DNA of 64,000 nt from Perca fluviatilis (lineage: Eukaryota; Chordata; Actinopteri; Perciformes; Percidae), in assembly GCF_010015445.1 (NCBI RefSeq), contig NC_053121.1, positions 32,069,934 through 32,133,933 on the forward strand. The letters are read 5' to 3'. A program made the position numbers and the translations under genes. The notes beneath the pieces were generated by a model. The model searched no databases. It was not told the DNA's origin and worked only from the letters and a program-made list of their open reading frames with translations. This document shows, piece by piece, positions 23,045 to 36,731 of the stretch; the stretch's first letter is position 1, and each line of letters opens with the position of its first letter.

Positions 23045-26000
23045 CTGGCTTGCAGGTTTTATGGAAGCTGTAGGCAGTTGCTCGTTGGTCAAAGCAAAAA
23101 GTGGGACCCATCCGGATTCTAACTTGATTATAGTATTATTATATATGGAATTAATGTTGAGTCATGTATTGATCATGCTATATAATGGAGGGTTTTTTTT
23201 TCTTCAAAATATCCTCTGAAAAGTAAACTTGATTGCTTTATACAAGTTTTTCTAAACCTCCAATATCTTCATCTTACACAAAGTTTCCCCAGTTATATTA
23301 TCATGTGTTTTTTTTCTTTCTTTTCATTATTGTGGAAAATGTATATACTCTGGTGGCTCTGACACACACTCTCTCACATACAGTATAGTACGCAAAAAAA
23401 CGCAGTGGTGTCAGGGACTGTGGGATACTCATCTGGCATCCCTTAACTGGCCTGAAAAGTCCTAAATGCTGTGGGGGCTCAACTTCTAACCCCAGGAAAA
23501 CACCAATAGACCCTGTAGGCCAACTTCAAAGGGCCAGCACATCAAACAAAACCGAACGCATAGATGGTCAGCTGGGATAAAAACGAGCATGAACCCTCCC
23601 ATTTGTCAGTCCAATGACTTACACGCATTTTCTCCCCATTAAAACCCGGCATTTTGTCAAGGGAGCGCAGGGGTGGCAGTCAAAACGCGAAGGCTTGCGT
23701 GCACCGCCGGCACACGTCGCAAGGCTGCATGAGCTGCTGATCTGCTGTGCCAGGAAGCGCTCATGCGGAATATAAAATGTTATGTCATGAACAGGGGCTT
23801 GCCCCTTCCCCAAAACAGAATAAAAAAGATTAAGAAAACATCTGTCTATCTGTTTTATTCTCTATCTTTTGCCCCTGTTTATCTCCGTACACCCCTCCCA
23901 CCCCCCTCCCCTTTCCCATCACCCTCCCCCCCCACCCCACTCCCCTCCCCCCTAACCCTGACGCTAGCTTGTCTGAGTGGCCTTTTGCCATGCATTCCTC
24001 CCTTCCCTGTTTGGCCTCTGTCTCAGGAAGTGGCCCAATTAGTGGATAAACACCATGGAGGAGATGGGGAGGAGGGTTTGGGCAACTCCCCCCCCCTTGT
24101 CTATGCCAGTACTCTGCTGGCAAAAAGATGGAGAGAATCTGGAGATCTGTGATGGGGGGGAGGTTAGAGGTGGGGGTTGCAAGCGGAAGACCGACAAATA
24201 AATGAATAATTAAAATTCCCAGGCAAAATGAAAATAATAATGCACACAACAACGCTCAGCTCTGTGAAAGTCACTCCGATTTGTTTCAACAGACAAGTCG
24301 GTCAGGACTAATTAAGAGCCCTATGCTTCATTTGATACTTCCAAATGAGGCAGGATTTGATGTAAACTCTTTTTTTTTTTTTCCATGGCCAAGGTATTTT
24401 ATTGGAAAATATTTTGAGCTGACCGCTTTTTTGCAATTAATTGAATTGATTAAATAAATTGGGGATGAAGTTAATGGCATTTGATTCAACTTTTACTTAA
24501 AAAATCATCATAATCATATCAATCATAAACAACATCTGACATTTTCAGCATACCTGATCCTTTTTGGTGACAATAACCTCTTCCTGTATTGTGTAACCAC
24601 ATGTTGCTGCCAAAATATGATCTGCTGGAAAAGTGACATGAATAATAAATGAAAATAACACATCCTTTTTTTGTCAAAGTGGATTTCCACGTTGGAATTT
24701 GCCTTTCCGTTTTGATTATTCCAATATTGGTTGGGTTTGCCTTAAGTGACATGGTACACATATTTGCAGTTCAAACTATCCGCAGATTGACTAATGCAGA
24801 CTGTCGACATCGTAGCCTCAAGACAGGAAATCTTGATCTGCAAATAGCACTCTTAATTAGGCATGTTGATGATCAACTCAAACCGCATAGTTTATAGTTG
24901 TTTTCCTTGTTTCCTTTACACGAGATGTTCCCTTAGTTTGGATAATCTTTGTGTATAATAATAGATAGATAATCTTTTTTTTTCCAAAATATTTGGTCTT
25001 TGGCACCTCTGTCATATGTGATCACCACAAAAATGCTAAAAAAACTGTGTGTTGCTTCTATCACATTTTTGTGAAACCAAATCTCCTGGTTGTTTGGGAT
25101 TGTGTGGTTTCAGGGTAACAATATGCTGCAGATGTACAGTAATATAATGTCTTCAGGTTTATATTAACTCCTCTTTTCCTTAGATTGCAGTGAAATGCTT
25201 TTTGGCATTTAGTAAAGTGTGATTTACAGGTGACACTAACTGGTATGTGCACATGGCTAACTTCAGGAAGCACTTAGTTTGACATATGACATTCCCATGA
25301 CCCCAAGGAAAAAAAAACTTGAATCTGTTTAGTATGTGAAAAGTCAAACTTGATTACTTTAAACAAGTAGATTTGCATTACAGCCCTGGTGTTTTTCACT
25401 TTGAAGTAAATAAGATTTTATGGCTTCAATTATAGAAACAAATGACGTAATAAGAGATCTTCCTTTTGCAATGTAAAAACCTTGCATTCTTGACTCTAGT
25501 ACATTGACTTATTCTTATCTTGTTTTATCATACAGACAGTGGAAAATTCTTGAAATCAGTTGTTTCAATTGAAAATAGGTTCAAGTATTCTTACTGCATT
25601 AGCAAACTTTTTCCTTTTATTATTTTTAAGAAAACAAGGATTTTTAGGATTCGCTTATAGACAATAACTTGATAAGGCAATGCTTTGCAGTATACACATA
25701 CAGGAAAATTAGCTTTCAGCAGAACCAAATCACCATTAGTGTGGATGGGTCCTTGGCAGGGCACTTACTGGTTAGAAGATTTAAGTTAAGACTTAAGTTC
25801 TGTATTTGAGTTCCACTGTGAAATGTAGTCAGCCCTACACAAGCAGTCAAGATTCATATAGTATAATTCTTTGCTGTACAAGCCACTGAGACGGCATGCC
25901 ATCCAAATTGAATTAAAGCAGTACTTCTCTTGTCTGTCCTCTCTCTCTGACTAAACTCAGTAATTTGATTGACTGAGCTGCCCCCCCCTTGCCATATTAC

Positions 26001-27667
26001 AGTTATTTCAACTGGCAAATATGTACTCTGCATTCCACCTCCATATGGAGTGGCACAGTCACTTAACCAACGGTGCAATTACCGTCCCTATATGCCCAAA
26101 CACAGTTGGAACCGATGGTTAGATAAACAAATGTTACCCGATAGGCACAAATTATAGATGTATGGTCAAATTATAGATACATGGACTACTTTCAGTTTTT
26201 CGGGGGAAACATTTGTGAAGCTGTATTTTAATCAGGGTTTTAATACTGATGTGTGTTGTTGCCAGCATGTCTGAAAATGTTTGCATTCTTATTGAGATAG
26301 CAGAGAAGAGGCCCTGTCAGGATATGTGTTTTCATTTTTTGAGAGTGTTTGTGGAGCAGAGCAGTATACCATATGGCTGTCAATGTGGATGAATTACTGT
26401 AAGCGGTCCCTCAGAGAAGTACTGAGATGCAGAAGATAACTGGAAAAGCAGTTTGCATGCTCCTCTTAACACAGTGCACACCTTTGACTGAGGACTTTTT
26501 TTTGCAGTGGAACGACAAAAAAAGTTATGTTATTTTGCTCTGGGACCTGTGTGTGGACAGAGGCGATCCAGGGAAAAAGTCACCTTCTAATCTGCTACAA
26601 AGATACAGAAGAAAATGTCTTAAACAGCTCATAATAATCATATTCTTACTAAGGATATCCTGCTGAAGAAATACAGTTTCTTTGATGAAAGTGCACAGTC
26701 GGTGTAAATAGAGATACAGTATTCAAATGAACAGGCACTTTGAGGTGTTTGCATGAAATATGTTCAGTGTGCTGACACTACAGAGCGGAAATGCTTTCAT
26801 GAATGCGAGTGGTTTGATAGATGAAGATATCTGAGCCACTTATGGCACCTTGTGGCCTTCAGGGACTGACGGAGGGAGGGTTAAAAAGAGGGAGAAGGTG
26901 CGTTTGAGGGTGTCAATGAAACTTAACAACCCACATGATATAAGACAGTAAGTATTATATTATCTAAATTGCAAGAATGCCAGGCTTGAATCAAGATCTC
27001 CCAAATTACACATCACAGTGTTTGGTACATAAATAGTCATTTCCGCACTGAGACCAAAAAAAGAAAAGAAAAAAATCATGCCTCCCACTGAAAATGGGAT
27101 TCCTAGTGTAAAAGTCGAGCTATTTATGGTATGCACCACTTTCCGCCCGAGAAATATTTTTTCTCTTTTTCTTGACAGACAGTAAAAGCCACCTCCAGTC
27201 GAACTGCGAGCCAAGATTAAGTTTGACAGGCAAATAGCCGCTCTTAAGACTGTGAAGGCTCGTCTGTTGTCAGAGCAGGAGTTGGAACCTCATGTGCACA
27301 CATTGTATTCCCCGGATTGAGAGATTTACGGGCCCTGAAGTGCAGTGGAGTTAGAGTACGGTGGGGCAAGGGCCTCAGACAGAGAGAGGCAGGCTGGGTC
27401 CTGGGTTAGGGGCTCTAAAAAGGTTGTAGGTTATAAATACTTGACAGCGCAGTAAAGCTGTCACACTCTTCCTGAAGCAAGCATGCGCTCAAATATGAAC
27501 GCACACTCATGTATATACACACACGAGCCATCCTGAGGCCCAACCTCCTCATCTTTCTATCCCTCCCTATTTGCCTACTTTCCAAGCAGCACTTTACTTC
27601 CTGTGTTAAGAGGAAGTTGGGTGGCTGTCTATGACATTATATAGCAGGCTTTATTGTGCTTGCTCTG

Positions 27668-27669
<2 letters not shown>
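23045..27669. other. unique intron with C-rich tract
   Basis: The stretch 23640-23765 is CpG-containing and unique. A homopyrimidine C-rich tract at about 23883-23955 could form G-quadruplexes on the minus strand. CAATTAGTGG occurs at 24036-24045. The rest (24.3-27.6 kb) is AT-rich and shows no repeat family or exon I recognise. Confidence 0.4.
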
Positions 27670-27763
<94 letters not shown>

Positions 27764-27793
27764 TGTGTTTGTGTGTGTTTGTGTGTGTGTGTA
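27670..27793. repeat. (TG)n array, 124 bp
   Basis: Pure TG for about 90 bp, then TG with TTTG interruptions. Confidence 0.95.
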
Positions 27794-28589
27794 CAGTAGG
27801 TGTGCATGTTTTGGAATGACATTCATTTACGGTGAAATCAGATATTTGCAGTAAAAATGCCATTTAGTTACTCGTGACTTTTAATAGCCTCTGGGTAAAA
27901 CCAAATAAATGTCTTAGACAGGTCCCTGTGATGAACTGAAAGAGAGTCAGTTTTTTTTTATTATTCTTATAATTGTGGCCATTGTGACTTTCAATGCTAA
28001 CTTTACACTTGCCACCTCCATTGTAAATAGTAAAATTTTATGTTTTAATTGTTGTTAAATCTTGCCCCTTTGTTTTACCAAAGTCACGTTCCCCGAATCT
28101 CTAGTAAGCATTACCTATAGCTAAAATAGACACAATAATGAGACCCAGGCTGAATAATACCATCATTCTCTCAGCTTGGGTTTGGCATGATGCAAGTTAC
28201 AGGCTTAGAGTCTAATGCACTCATGATTATTTAAACGTGATTGAAAACAAACCGTACAGAAGAAATTCATTCTTAGTTCCTCCTCAGGATCAAATGTTTT
28301 TTTGTTTTTATTTTGTAATATTTTAAGTTTGTAGTTTATGTATGTATTATGTAGTTTTTTATGCTAACTTTTCATGCAAAATGTAAATATTCAACTCTCT
28401 AAACACATAAATGACCTTTGATGATGATGAGTACTAGACAGTAATACTCAAGCACAAAGCAGGTGCTCTTTCTTCCTCAGAGTCAAAAGCATAATGGTAA
28501 TGTTAATGCTAACATTGTCTCCAGACTCACAGAGTGAGGCAGAAAATTGACAGTTGAACCTCTAGTGTCTCGTGTATGAGAAGGCATGT
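27794..28589. other. intronic sequence, nothing recognised
   Basis: AT-rich non-coding sequence. Confidence 0.4.

Positions 28590-28648
<59 letters not shown>
28590..28648. repeat. (CA)n microsatellite
   Basis: Pure CA array of about 59 bp. Confidence 0.95.
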
Positions 28649-28652
<4 letters not shown>

Positions 28653-29321
28653 ATCATAATAAACAGACCACTGCCCTTACCTGACACACTCGCATACCTG
28701 CGTGGCCCTCTACCCAGCACATGCAGGTTGGCTGTTGCTGATGCTTAACAGTGATAGCTTTAATATCTGTTGTTTGAGAAAAGAGGTGGACTTACAACAT
28801 CCTGACCCTAACAAAGGCCTTTTTTTCAACCCTATAACATACCAGTACCTGCATTGAAGTGTGAAAGGAGCTTAATCACGGTGAGCACTGGATGTTGAGG
28901 CCCTGATTCCTCTCTCTTTGAAAGCTCAGGAACATGGGCCCATTTTTCTTCATTGTTTTGTCATGTTTTTTTTTCTTCCTTTCTTTTCTTTTATTATTAT
29001 GATTTTACAAAAAGTTGCTAGAACAGGAGAAAGGGTACCGACTGAGGGTATCACCTCACCCTGACTGTGGCTCTGTGAGTTTCCCATGAAAAGAAACTGA
29101 TAAGAAATCTCAGTTTGTTTCTGTAGTTTGTCATCACTATATTGATAATGTGAAGACACTGAATAGATAACTAGAAGACTTGTCTTTTGGGGGGGGGGCA
29201 CTGGTTTGTTTGTATTTCTTTAAACCGATCACAACCAATCCAAACAAAAGTGGATAGCGGAGTTAGCAGAAGGGGAGGGACATCACACACCAGATGTCCG
29301 GCTTTATCCCAGCAATGTACA
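28649..29321. other. intronic sequence, nothing recognised
   Basis: Non-coding; a G9 run lies near 29189-29198. Confidence 0.4.
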
Positions 29322-29735
29322 TGGGCGATATGGCCAATATCTTCTAGGTCATTTCATATCTCCATAACGATTTACATATCACGATATAACATGTTTTCTG
29401 GTAATTCAATAAATGAATAGTCTATAAAATGAAATATAACCCCTAACCCTACATGGCAAAACCTCTCTTTGTATACTCTGTGTGAATTAAATCCTTGACA
29501 AATGAAAAGTACCGAGCATTTTCTCATTTCTTAAGAACCTTAGTGCAAAATGAACACCATTTCCAAGGATCAGAACGTAAAGACTCGTCCAAATGATGCA
29601 AATATTGCCGTAATGCGGGTTGGCTGCTGGTTTTTCAACATCGCAATAGAAAGGATATAGAAAAATATGTACGATAGACATTTTTACATTGTTTTGACGA
29701 TACATATCGTCATATCGTAGATACGACTCCCTATT
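29322..29735 (+). mobile_element. MITE of the GGGCGATATGG type
   Basis: Left end ATGGGCGATATGGCCAATATC. Right part GACGATACATATCGTCATATCG then ACTCCCTAT, forming degenerate inverted ends. The clustered ATATCGTGATAT-like words are typical of a dispersed fish hAT MITE whose consensus begins GGGCTGGGCGATATGG. Exact ends and target duplication are not clear. Confidence 0.55.
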
Positions 29736-29769
29736 TGACTTCTTAAGGGTGCAGTTTGGGTACTGCAAC

Positions 29770-29945
29770 TAATTATCTTCAATATATCAGAAAACCAAGG
29801 TGTTTTAATCAAATAACTTGGTGTCGGACTAACTGTTCAAGTCCCCCAAATATTCAGTTTATAATAATATAAAATGATTAATCGATTATCAAAACTGTAG
29901 CCAAGTAATTTTCTTCTGATCGACTAATCGATCAACTACCAGTCA
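29770..29945 (+). mobile_element. partial hAT-type MITE (CTGCAACTAA family)
   Basis: Short internal deletion copy. GCAACTAATTATC at the left, GATTAATCGATTATCAAAAC and CGACTAATCGATCAAC at the right, the same words seen in the copies near 10891 and 43880. Confidence 0.6.
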
Positions 29946-29977
29946 TTTTAATAAGCAAATGCGTCACTGTACCACAT

Positions 29978-30022
29978 TTACTGGGGCACGTGCCCCATTG
30001 TTGATCTGTTGTGCCCCAGTAA
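29978..30022. repeat. inverted repeat with nested CACGTG palindrome
   Basis: TTACTGGGGCAC (29978-29989) faces GTGCCCCAGTAA (30011-30022), a 12-bp perfect match. The left arm overlaps the 16-nt palindrome TGGGGCACGTGCCCCA (29982-29997), so two alternative hairpins are possible. Probably part of an old MITE. Confidence 0.7.
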
Positions 30023-30954
30023 AATCTCATGTGTGAGTTTACACAAGTGCCTATGGGGGAAAATATCTTCTTTTTTTTTTAAATACACAATGTCAAATCA
30101 ACACAGTTTAACCAGACGTGCACCTTGCGGTCTGGTGTTGCCGTATCCACCGGGTCCATGGTCCACCCGCAGACACCAGTACACTACTGTAGCTGCGCTA
30201 CTTTTCACTGGGCTCGGGCTCCTGTTCACCTTGCCCGTCTTTATTTCTCTAGAGTGACCCGTCCTCTATACATAATCCCACTTATTACGCGGCCACAAAG
30301 TAACAGTTGTAACTCGGTGGCCAAACTTCCTTACGTTGTCTTGACAAGTCTTTTTAGACATTAACCAAAGCATTAATCATGACTCCAAACATTAGCGGAG
30401 GTACCATGGAGATGCGTTCACGGTCTAGTCCGTAAGAATTACTATTTGGCAAAGTTAAATTGTAACGATATCATATGATCAAATGTAATCTTGTGAAATG
30501 TAGTTTTGGGCGAGAAAAATAAATAAATACAGTTATTCAATGAGATAAGGAGAGGTTTTTATATGAGCTTGAAATAAATAGAGGGAATTATGACCTGTTG
30601 AACTTCCTAACAAAGAGGAGCAGAGTGCAGTTGGGGGAGGAACAGAAGAGATGAATGACTCGTACAATAGTTGAATGCAATAACTAGGTCCTCTGTCAGT
30701 CGTTGTCTGTAAAGATGTCCGGAAAGGCTTTCCCTCTTGGAGATATTTTTGTATCACAAAGTAGCATACATTTCCTATATGTTTGTTATTGCATTTTCCG
30801 TTCATTGTTATTATTGCAGAATAAGCCCAGTTGTTTCAGTTTCAGCAGCAGAATACAAATGGCAGGAATAGTGGGCAAGGGCAGTATGCATAGCACATTT
30901 CATACACAAAGTAGGCATTTAGAATTTGTTAAGCATGCCAACTTCACACTAGTA
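30023..30954. other. intronic sequence, repeat-like at 30110-30410
   Basis: The part 30110-30410 (CACCTTGCGGTCTGGTGTTG..., TTATTACGCGGCCACAAAGT) recalls a dispersed fish repeat, but no ends were found. No exon recognised. Confidence 0.35.
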
Positions 30955-31243
30955 GAGCCTTTGAGGCTATGGCACCCAGACTCTGGAATGCTCTACCAAC
31001 CAGCATTATGTTTGTTGAGAATGTGGACTTGGTTTTAAAGGACAAGTGAAGACTCACTTGTTCAGGCTAGCTTTTGGGTAGCCTATGTCTTTTATTTATT
31101 GATAATTGTATCCGTTGTATTTGTATTTTATTCTATTGACTATTTTTACCATGTTTTTATTGTCTATGCACATTGTAAAGCACTTTGTGACTTTGTCTGT
31201 GAAAAGCGCTGTTTAAATAAAATGTACTTACTTACTTACTTAC
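30955..31243 (+). mobile_element. truncated LINE 3' end (L2/CR1-like)
   Basis: In frame with interruptions it encodes FEAMAPRLWNALPTS, then after frame damage KTHLFRLAFG. These are the C-terminal reverse-transcriptase-ORF motifs (xxAPRLWNSLP ... LKTHLF) of L2/CR1-type LINEs. They are followed by the usual 3' UTR AAGCACTTTGTGACTTTG, GAAAAGCGCT and TTTAAATAAAATG, ending in a (TTAC)n tail. It is 5'-truncated, with a stop inside the coding part, and inactive. Confidence 0.75.
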
Positions 31244-32630
<1,387 letters not shown>

Positions 32631-33130
32631 TTTTATCAGATAATATGATATATAGAGGCTCAGCCAGACTGGTGGCTGTACACAGTGAATTGAAGGTGAA
32701 GGTTTGTAAGCCATTAAAGTGTCAGCTGCTGGAGCAGAGATAGAAGAGAAATCTTCATTAATCAATATGTCATGTTGTTTTAATAGAAAGTTTTCCAGCC
32801 TTTGCTGTGTTGAGTAAGCTGTAACCCCAGAGGACATACAATGTGTATGTAAAAGTTGAGTATTAACATTGAGAAACATTAAGAAAGCTCTACATGGGTC
32901 ACACATTTGATACACAAGATAAACCACAAACTCACAAACCTTTTCTCTATTTACTTTTTTTTTAATTCTGTCTTTCCCATTCTTCCCTTTTTTCTCTTAT
33001 TCTTAGAAGACACACACACACACACACACACACACAAGAGAGAAAGAGAAAGAAGTGAGGTGTTACTGGTTGAGAGGAACATGTACATGCAGCTCCTGGT
33101 CTGAATAGCACTTCCTGGCGTGTGAAAGGC
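32631..33130. other. intronic sequence with short CA array
   Basis: (CA)n at about 33010-33036 followed by a GA-rich stretch. No exon. Confidence 0.45.
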
Positions 33131-33136
33131 GACCTG

Positions 33137-33188
33137 AGGAGGGAGGGGAGGGATGAAGGGAGTGAGTGGTGGGGGTGGGGGGGGGGGC
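33137..33188 (+). other. G-rich tract, G-quadruplex potential
   Basis: GGGAGGGGAGGG, ATGAAGGG and a further G5-T-G12 run lie within about 50 bp on the + strand, satisfying the four-run G-quadruplex pattern. Confidence 0.6.
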
Positions 33189-36047
33189 ACCTCCTCCTCC
33201 CTCCTCCTCCTTTACCTCCTTCCACCTACCGCTGAAAGCCTTGTTTGCCATTCTTGCGAGTACCTCTCTGAAAGGGGGTCGCAGAGGGAGGGATGGAAGG
33301 GGGTTTGACAATGAGACGAGTAGGACCACATCCGTGTTTGCCAGGTGTTCCTTTTGTGATCCTCACCTTGCACTCAGGCATGGAGAGTGAAACAGAGGGA
33401 CAGAGAGGAAGGAATATACCAAGAGAAAGGTGGAGAGAGATAGGGAAGGGGGAGCGCAAAGGAGTGTGTTTAGGGAGGCATGGAGATACAACACACACAC
33501 CACACACGTACACACACACATGCAAGAAAGAGAGGCAGGGAGGGGGAAAAGCCCCTAGATCCCACCATTCTTTCACAGAGATAATCTGCAGGAAAGGTGC
33601 TGCGAACACAAGGTGTGTATGCGTGTGCGTGTGCATGTGTGTGCATGCGTGCACACACATTTTTCTCTGTGGGTGTGTGCTGCCTCATATTTATTCAGCG
33701 CAGGTTCATGGCTTTTATGCACGCTATTATGCTCCAGTGATAAAACGCTTTTCCACAGCCCATCAACAATGCCTTATCAAAGCCCTAATCACAACCCAGA
33801 CTGCAACAGCCTGCTAAACCTGAACGCACACTGACTACGTGATAACGCCGCTTTCCAGTCCTTCACATGAAGACCCCCCAAGTCAAATCATCTCAAACTT
33901 TATGTATTACTGTAAATGCTATTACCAAACAGGCTTATCACTTTTAACTTCTTAACTACACTACAGAGGACATCCATGTAGATAATGGACACAAATTAGA
34001 CCGGGGACCCTCATCTGAGAAAGTTTTGCCCGAAAGATGCTTATCTCAGAAGACTTTTGCTCTTAGAATGGATTTTACACAAAATTGCAAGCAGATGGCA
34101 GCCAGCAAAGAAGTTTTTGTGATTGATGCACTGCTGCAGCACTGTTCTCACCAGCCTTAAGAGGAATTGTTTGTGTAATCTTGTAGCACTAATGCTGGGT
34201 AGTTGCAGTAATAGGGGGACTGTATTGTCCAAATTGGGGGTTCTCATGGGCCTCTAAAACGGCGCCTAAAGCTTACTTGACTGGTGAAGGTTCTGCTTTT
34301 TGCTGAACACATTTTGATATTCACCTTGATTGCCCAACCTCTTTTTCCACAACTAAAATTTAGAACCAGTTGTTACTTTTCCCCAACAAATGTCATGGAA
34401 ATGTGCATATAGGCAAGAAGACAAACTACTACCATAACTTCCTCAGGTATAGATAATAAAGTCTAATCTCATTTGCCATTAACCTACTATCATTCCTACT
34501 GAATGAACACTTTCGTTTTTCATGCCTGTGTAGTACAGTTGGTCTTTTCATAAAGTTATTTTGAATACACACTTAGGTGAATTAGTAGCTCCAAATCTGA
34601 CCTTAGGTGAAGTAGCAGAGGCTTGTTGTTTGAATGCCAATGACTTTCAGTTCGTGGTTTGTTATTTCTGAGATTAAGCAGTTGACAGCATGCGAATAGA
34701 CCAGTTTATCTATCTTTAGAAACTGAGGGTTGTTGTTTTATTGCCAAAGGGAATCACCTAGATCTGGAGTTGTTACACAACCAAAGGTGTGGTTAGGTTG
34801 TGAATTTCTTACAGTGCAGACGTGACAGAAATGGACGAGTTCTTCTCTTTTCATTAACTTTTTTTTTTTGCATCTATTCGATGCACAGATGAACTGAAAA
34901 ACTTTGCTCTTGGCATTTGATAGCCTACTTTTTGGTGGTTCTCTTCTTCCACTGTTATACAAGCAAAAGACATTGCATACGCAAGACGTGAGTCATGAAA
35001 ATTTAACCTTGGTGCCAAAACACTTTCTCCGTATTATTTCTTTGCTATTTTTAAAGATGCAACACACTGCTGTGTTGGTCTATGTATATAGTTTTTCTTT
35101 TAGGATTATGGGTATAAAGGGCAAAATTCAAAGAGCTTATTCGTGAATAAGGTGCAGAAGTATCTGACGACAAAGTTTTAATACGGAGCACCTGATTTCC
35201 AATGCAGAAGAGCTTAACTGTTCATGTAAAGCCAAGTTTCAATTAATAAAAACAAAGTGAAGGAAAAACAAACATAATTGGAGTCACACAACCTAAACAC
35301 AGTAGCCGCAAGATTATGCCTTGTTCTAAACCACTGTGACTAAGTCTGAATGTGTCCGCAGCACCATTCATGTCTAGTAGTCCTGGAGAGCATGATTCAA
35401 TTACAGGCAGCTTACTGTAAGACAAATACAGAAATAGACTGGTGGGCGGTGTTGTGTTTCACTTCGCGTACCCAAGGTCAGGAGACTGTAAAATAATATC
35501 CCCTTGTAAAAGGAAGGATATATGTCTCTGCAAACAGGGCGTTGCTGAGTTGACTGAATAGATAGGACTGTGTATAATGCAATTATTACTTTGAGATCTC
35601 TAAATGCCTCCTGTCGATGGGTCAGCTCTGTTTGTTTGTTTGTTTGATTTTATGTCGGCATCATGCGTTTGGGGTGCCCAACCCACATAAGCCTACAAAG
35701 CACCTATACATCATGCTGCAATATTCCTACACTACTACACAAAGTACACTTTGTAATTCCCCGATTGTACAGCTAGAACAACTGTAATCTTGTTCATCTG
35801 TAGTCCATAGGACATTAAATATTTGCCTTATGTGCTGGGCATAGTTTACAACTTTTCTTTAAATTCTAGTTATAATACTGTAGCTGGGTTTTGGTACTAA
35901 AATTTGTTATATAAAAATATAAAATTTTGTTATAACTTACTTTGAGGAATATAAACAAAAGAAGCAGAACTTCTCAATTGTTAAATGTTGTCTAAACTTA
36001 AGGACCTGTACAATAATTTTGCCCATATAAAATACAGTCTAGCTTTG
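33189..36047. other. intronic sequence, nothing recognised
   Basis: Contains mixed CACACA/GTGTGC runs (33490-33520, 33612-33660). Otherwise unique AT-rich intron without exon signal. Confidence 0.4.
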
Positions 36048-36055
36048 CAAAATTA

Positions 36056-36723
36056 CAGGGGTTTGCATTTCTCCCTTATAAGACGATCCAACACGTATCT
36101 AAATACATGGGCTACGATACGGTTCAGGAACGATACATTATATTGTGGAATGATTCAGTGCGATTCGATTCAATGTTATATCGATTCAGTGCAATTCGAT
36201 GAGATATGATTCAGTCTGATAGATACAGTTACTATTTGTTTAATGTAAACACATTCCAATTATAAATTAAAAGAAGCCAATTCTACAAAAGAAGCATTTT
36301 ACCTTTAAATAAATATATATTTTGTAAAAGGGACCAGGGAATAGCAAAGCTAGGACATGCTAATAGTATAACTTCAACTTAATTAGCTAGCCACTTATAA
36401 CCAAATAACAATCACATTAGCTCCATATTAAATGAAGAGACAGTAACTCAAACATAGGTCCACGTTACACAGCCATTGTGAGCATTCCAAATAATCATAT
36501 ACAGTATTACGAGAGTACAAATGTGAACAATACTGTTGTGAGCATTAGCATGCAGCTAGTGGACTTTTATGTTAATAGAACTGAACATCTTAGAACATAT
36601 GTATATATATATATATAGATCTTGGTCCATTTAGATCGATCCAGGGGTCCTTGTATCGATGTAGTCATATATGTAATAATACAACCGGATACCGATTCGT
36701 ATGGGTGAATCTTTACACCCCTA
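36056..36723. mobile_element. non-autonomous hAT element with perfect target duplication
   Basis: Left terminus CAGGGGTTTGCATTTCTC and right terminus ATCTTTACACCCCTA. Flanked by a perfect 8-bp target duplication CAAAATTA (36048-36055 and 36724-36731). Sub-terminal words CGATACGGTTCAGGAACGAT and GATTCAGTGCGATTCG are repeated in the left half, with TATCGATGTAG and ACCGATTCGTATGGG at the right. At 668 bp, with no transposase frame, it depends on another element for movement. Confidence 0.85.
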
Positions 36724-36731
36724 CAAAATTA

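Noticed and set aside
25725..25835. Another tRNA-derived SINE
   Set aside because: Only a weak box-B-like GAGTTCCAC and no convincing box A or body.
29435..29455. Interstitial telomere repeat (CCCCTAACCCTA)
   Set aside because: Barely two units; chance.
33293..33817. 174-codon open frame as a gene
   Set aside because: Runs through CACACA and GTGTGC repeats; its composition is repeat-driven.
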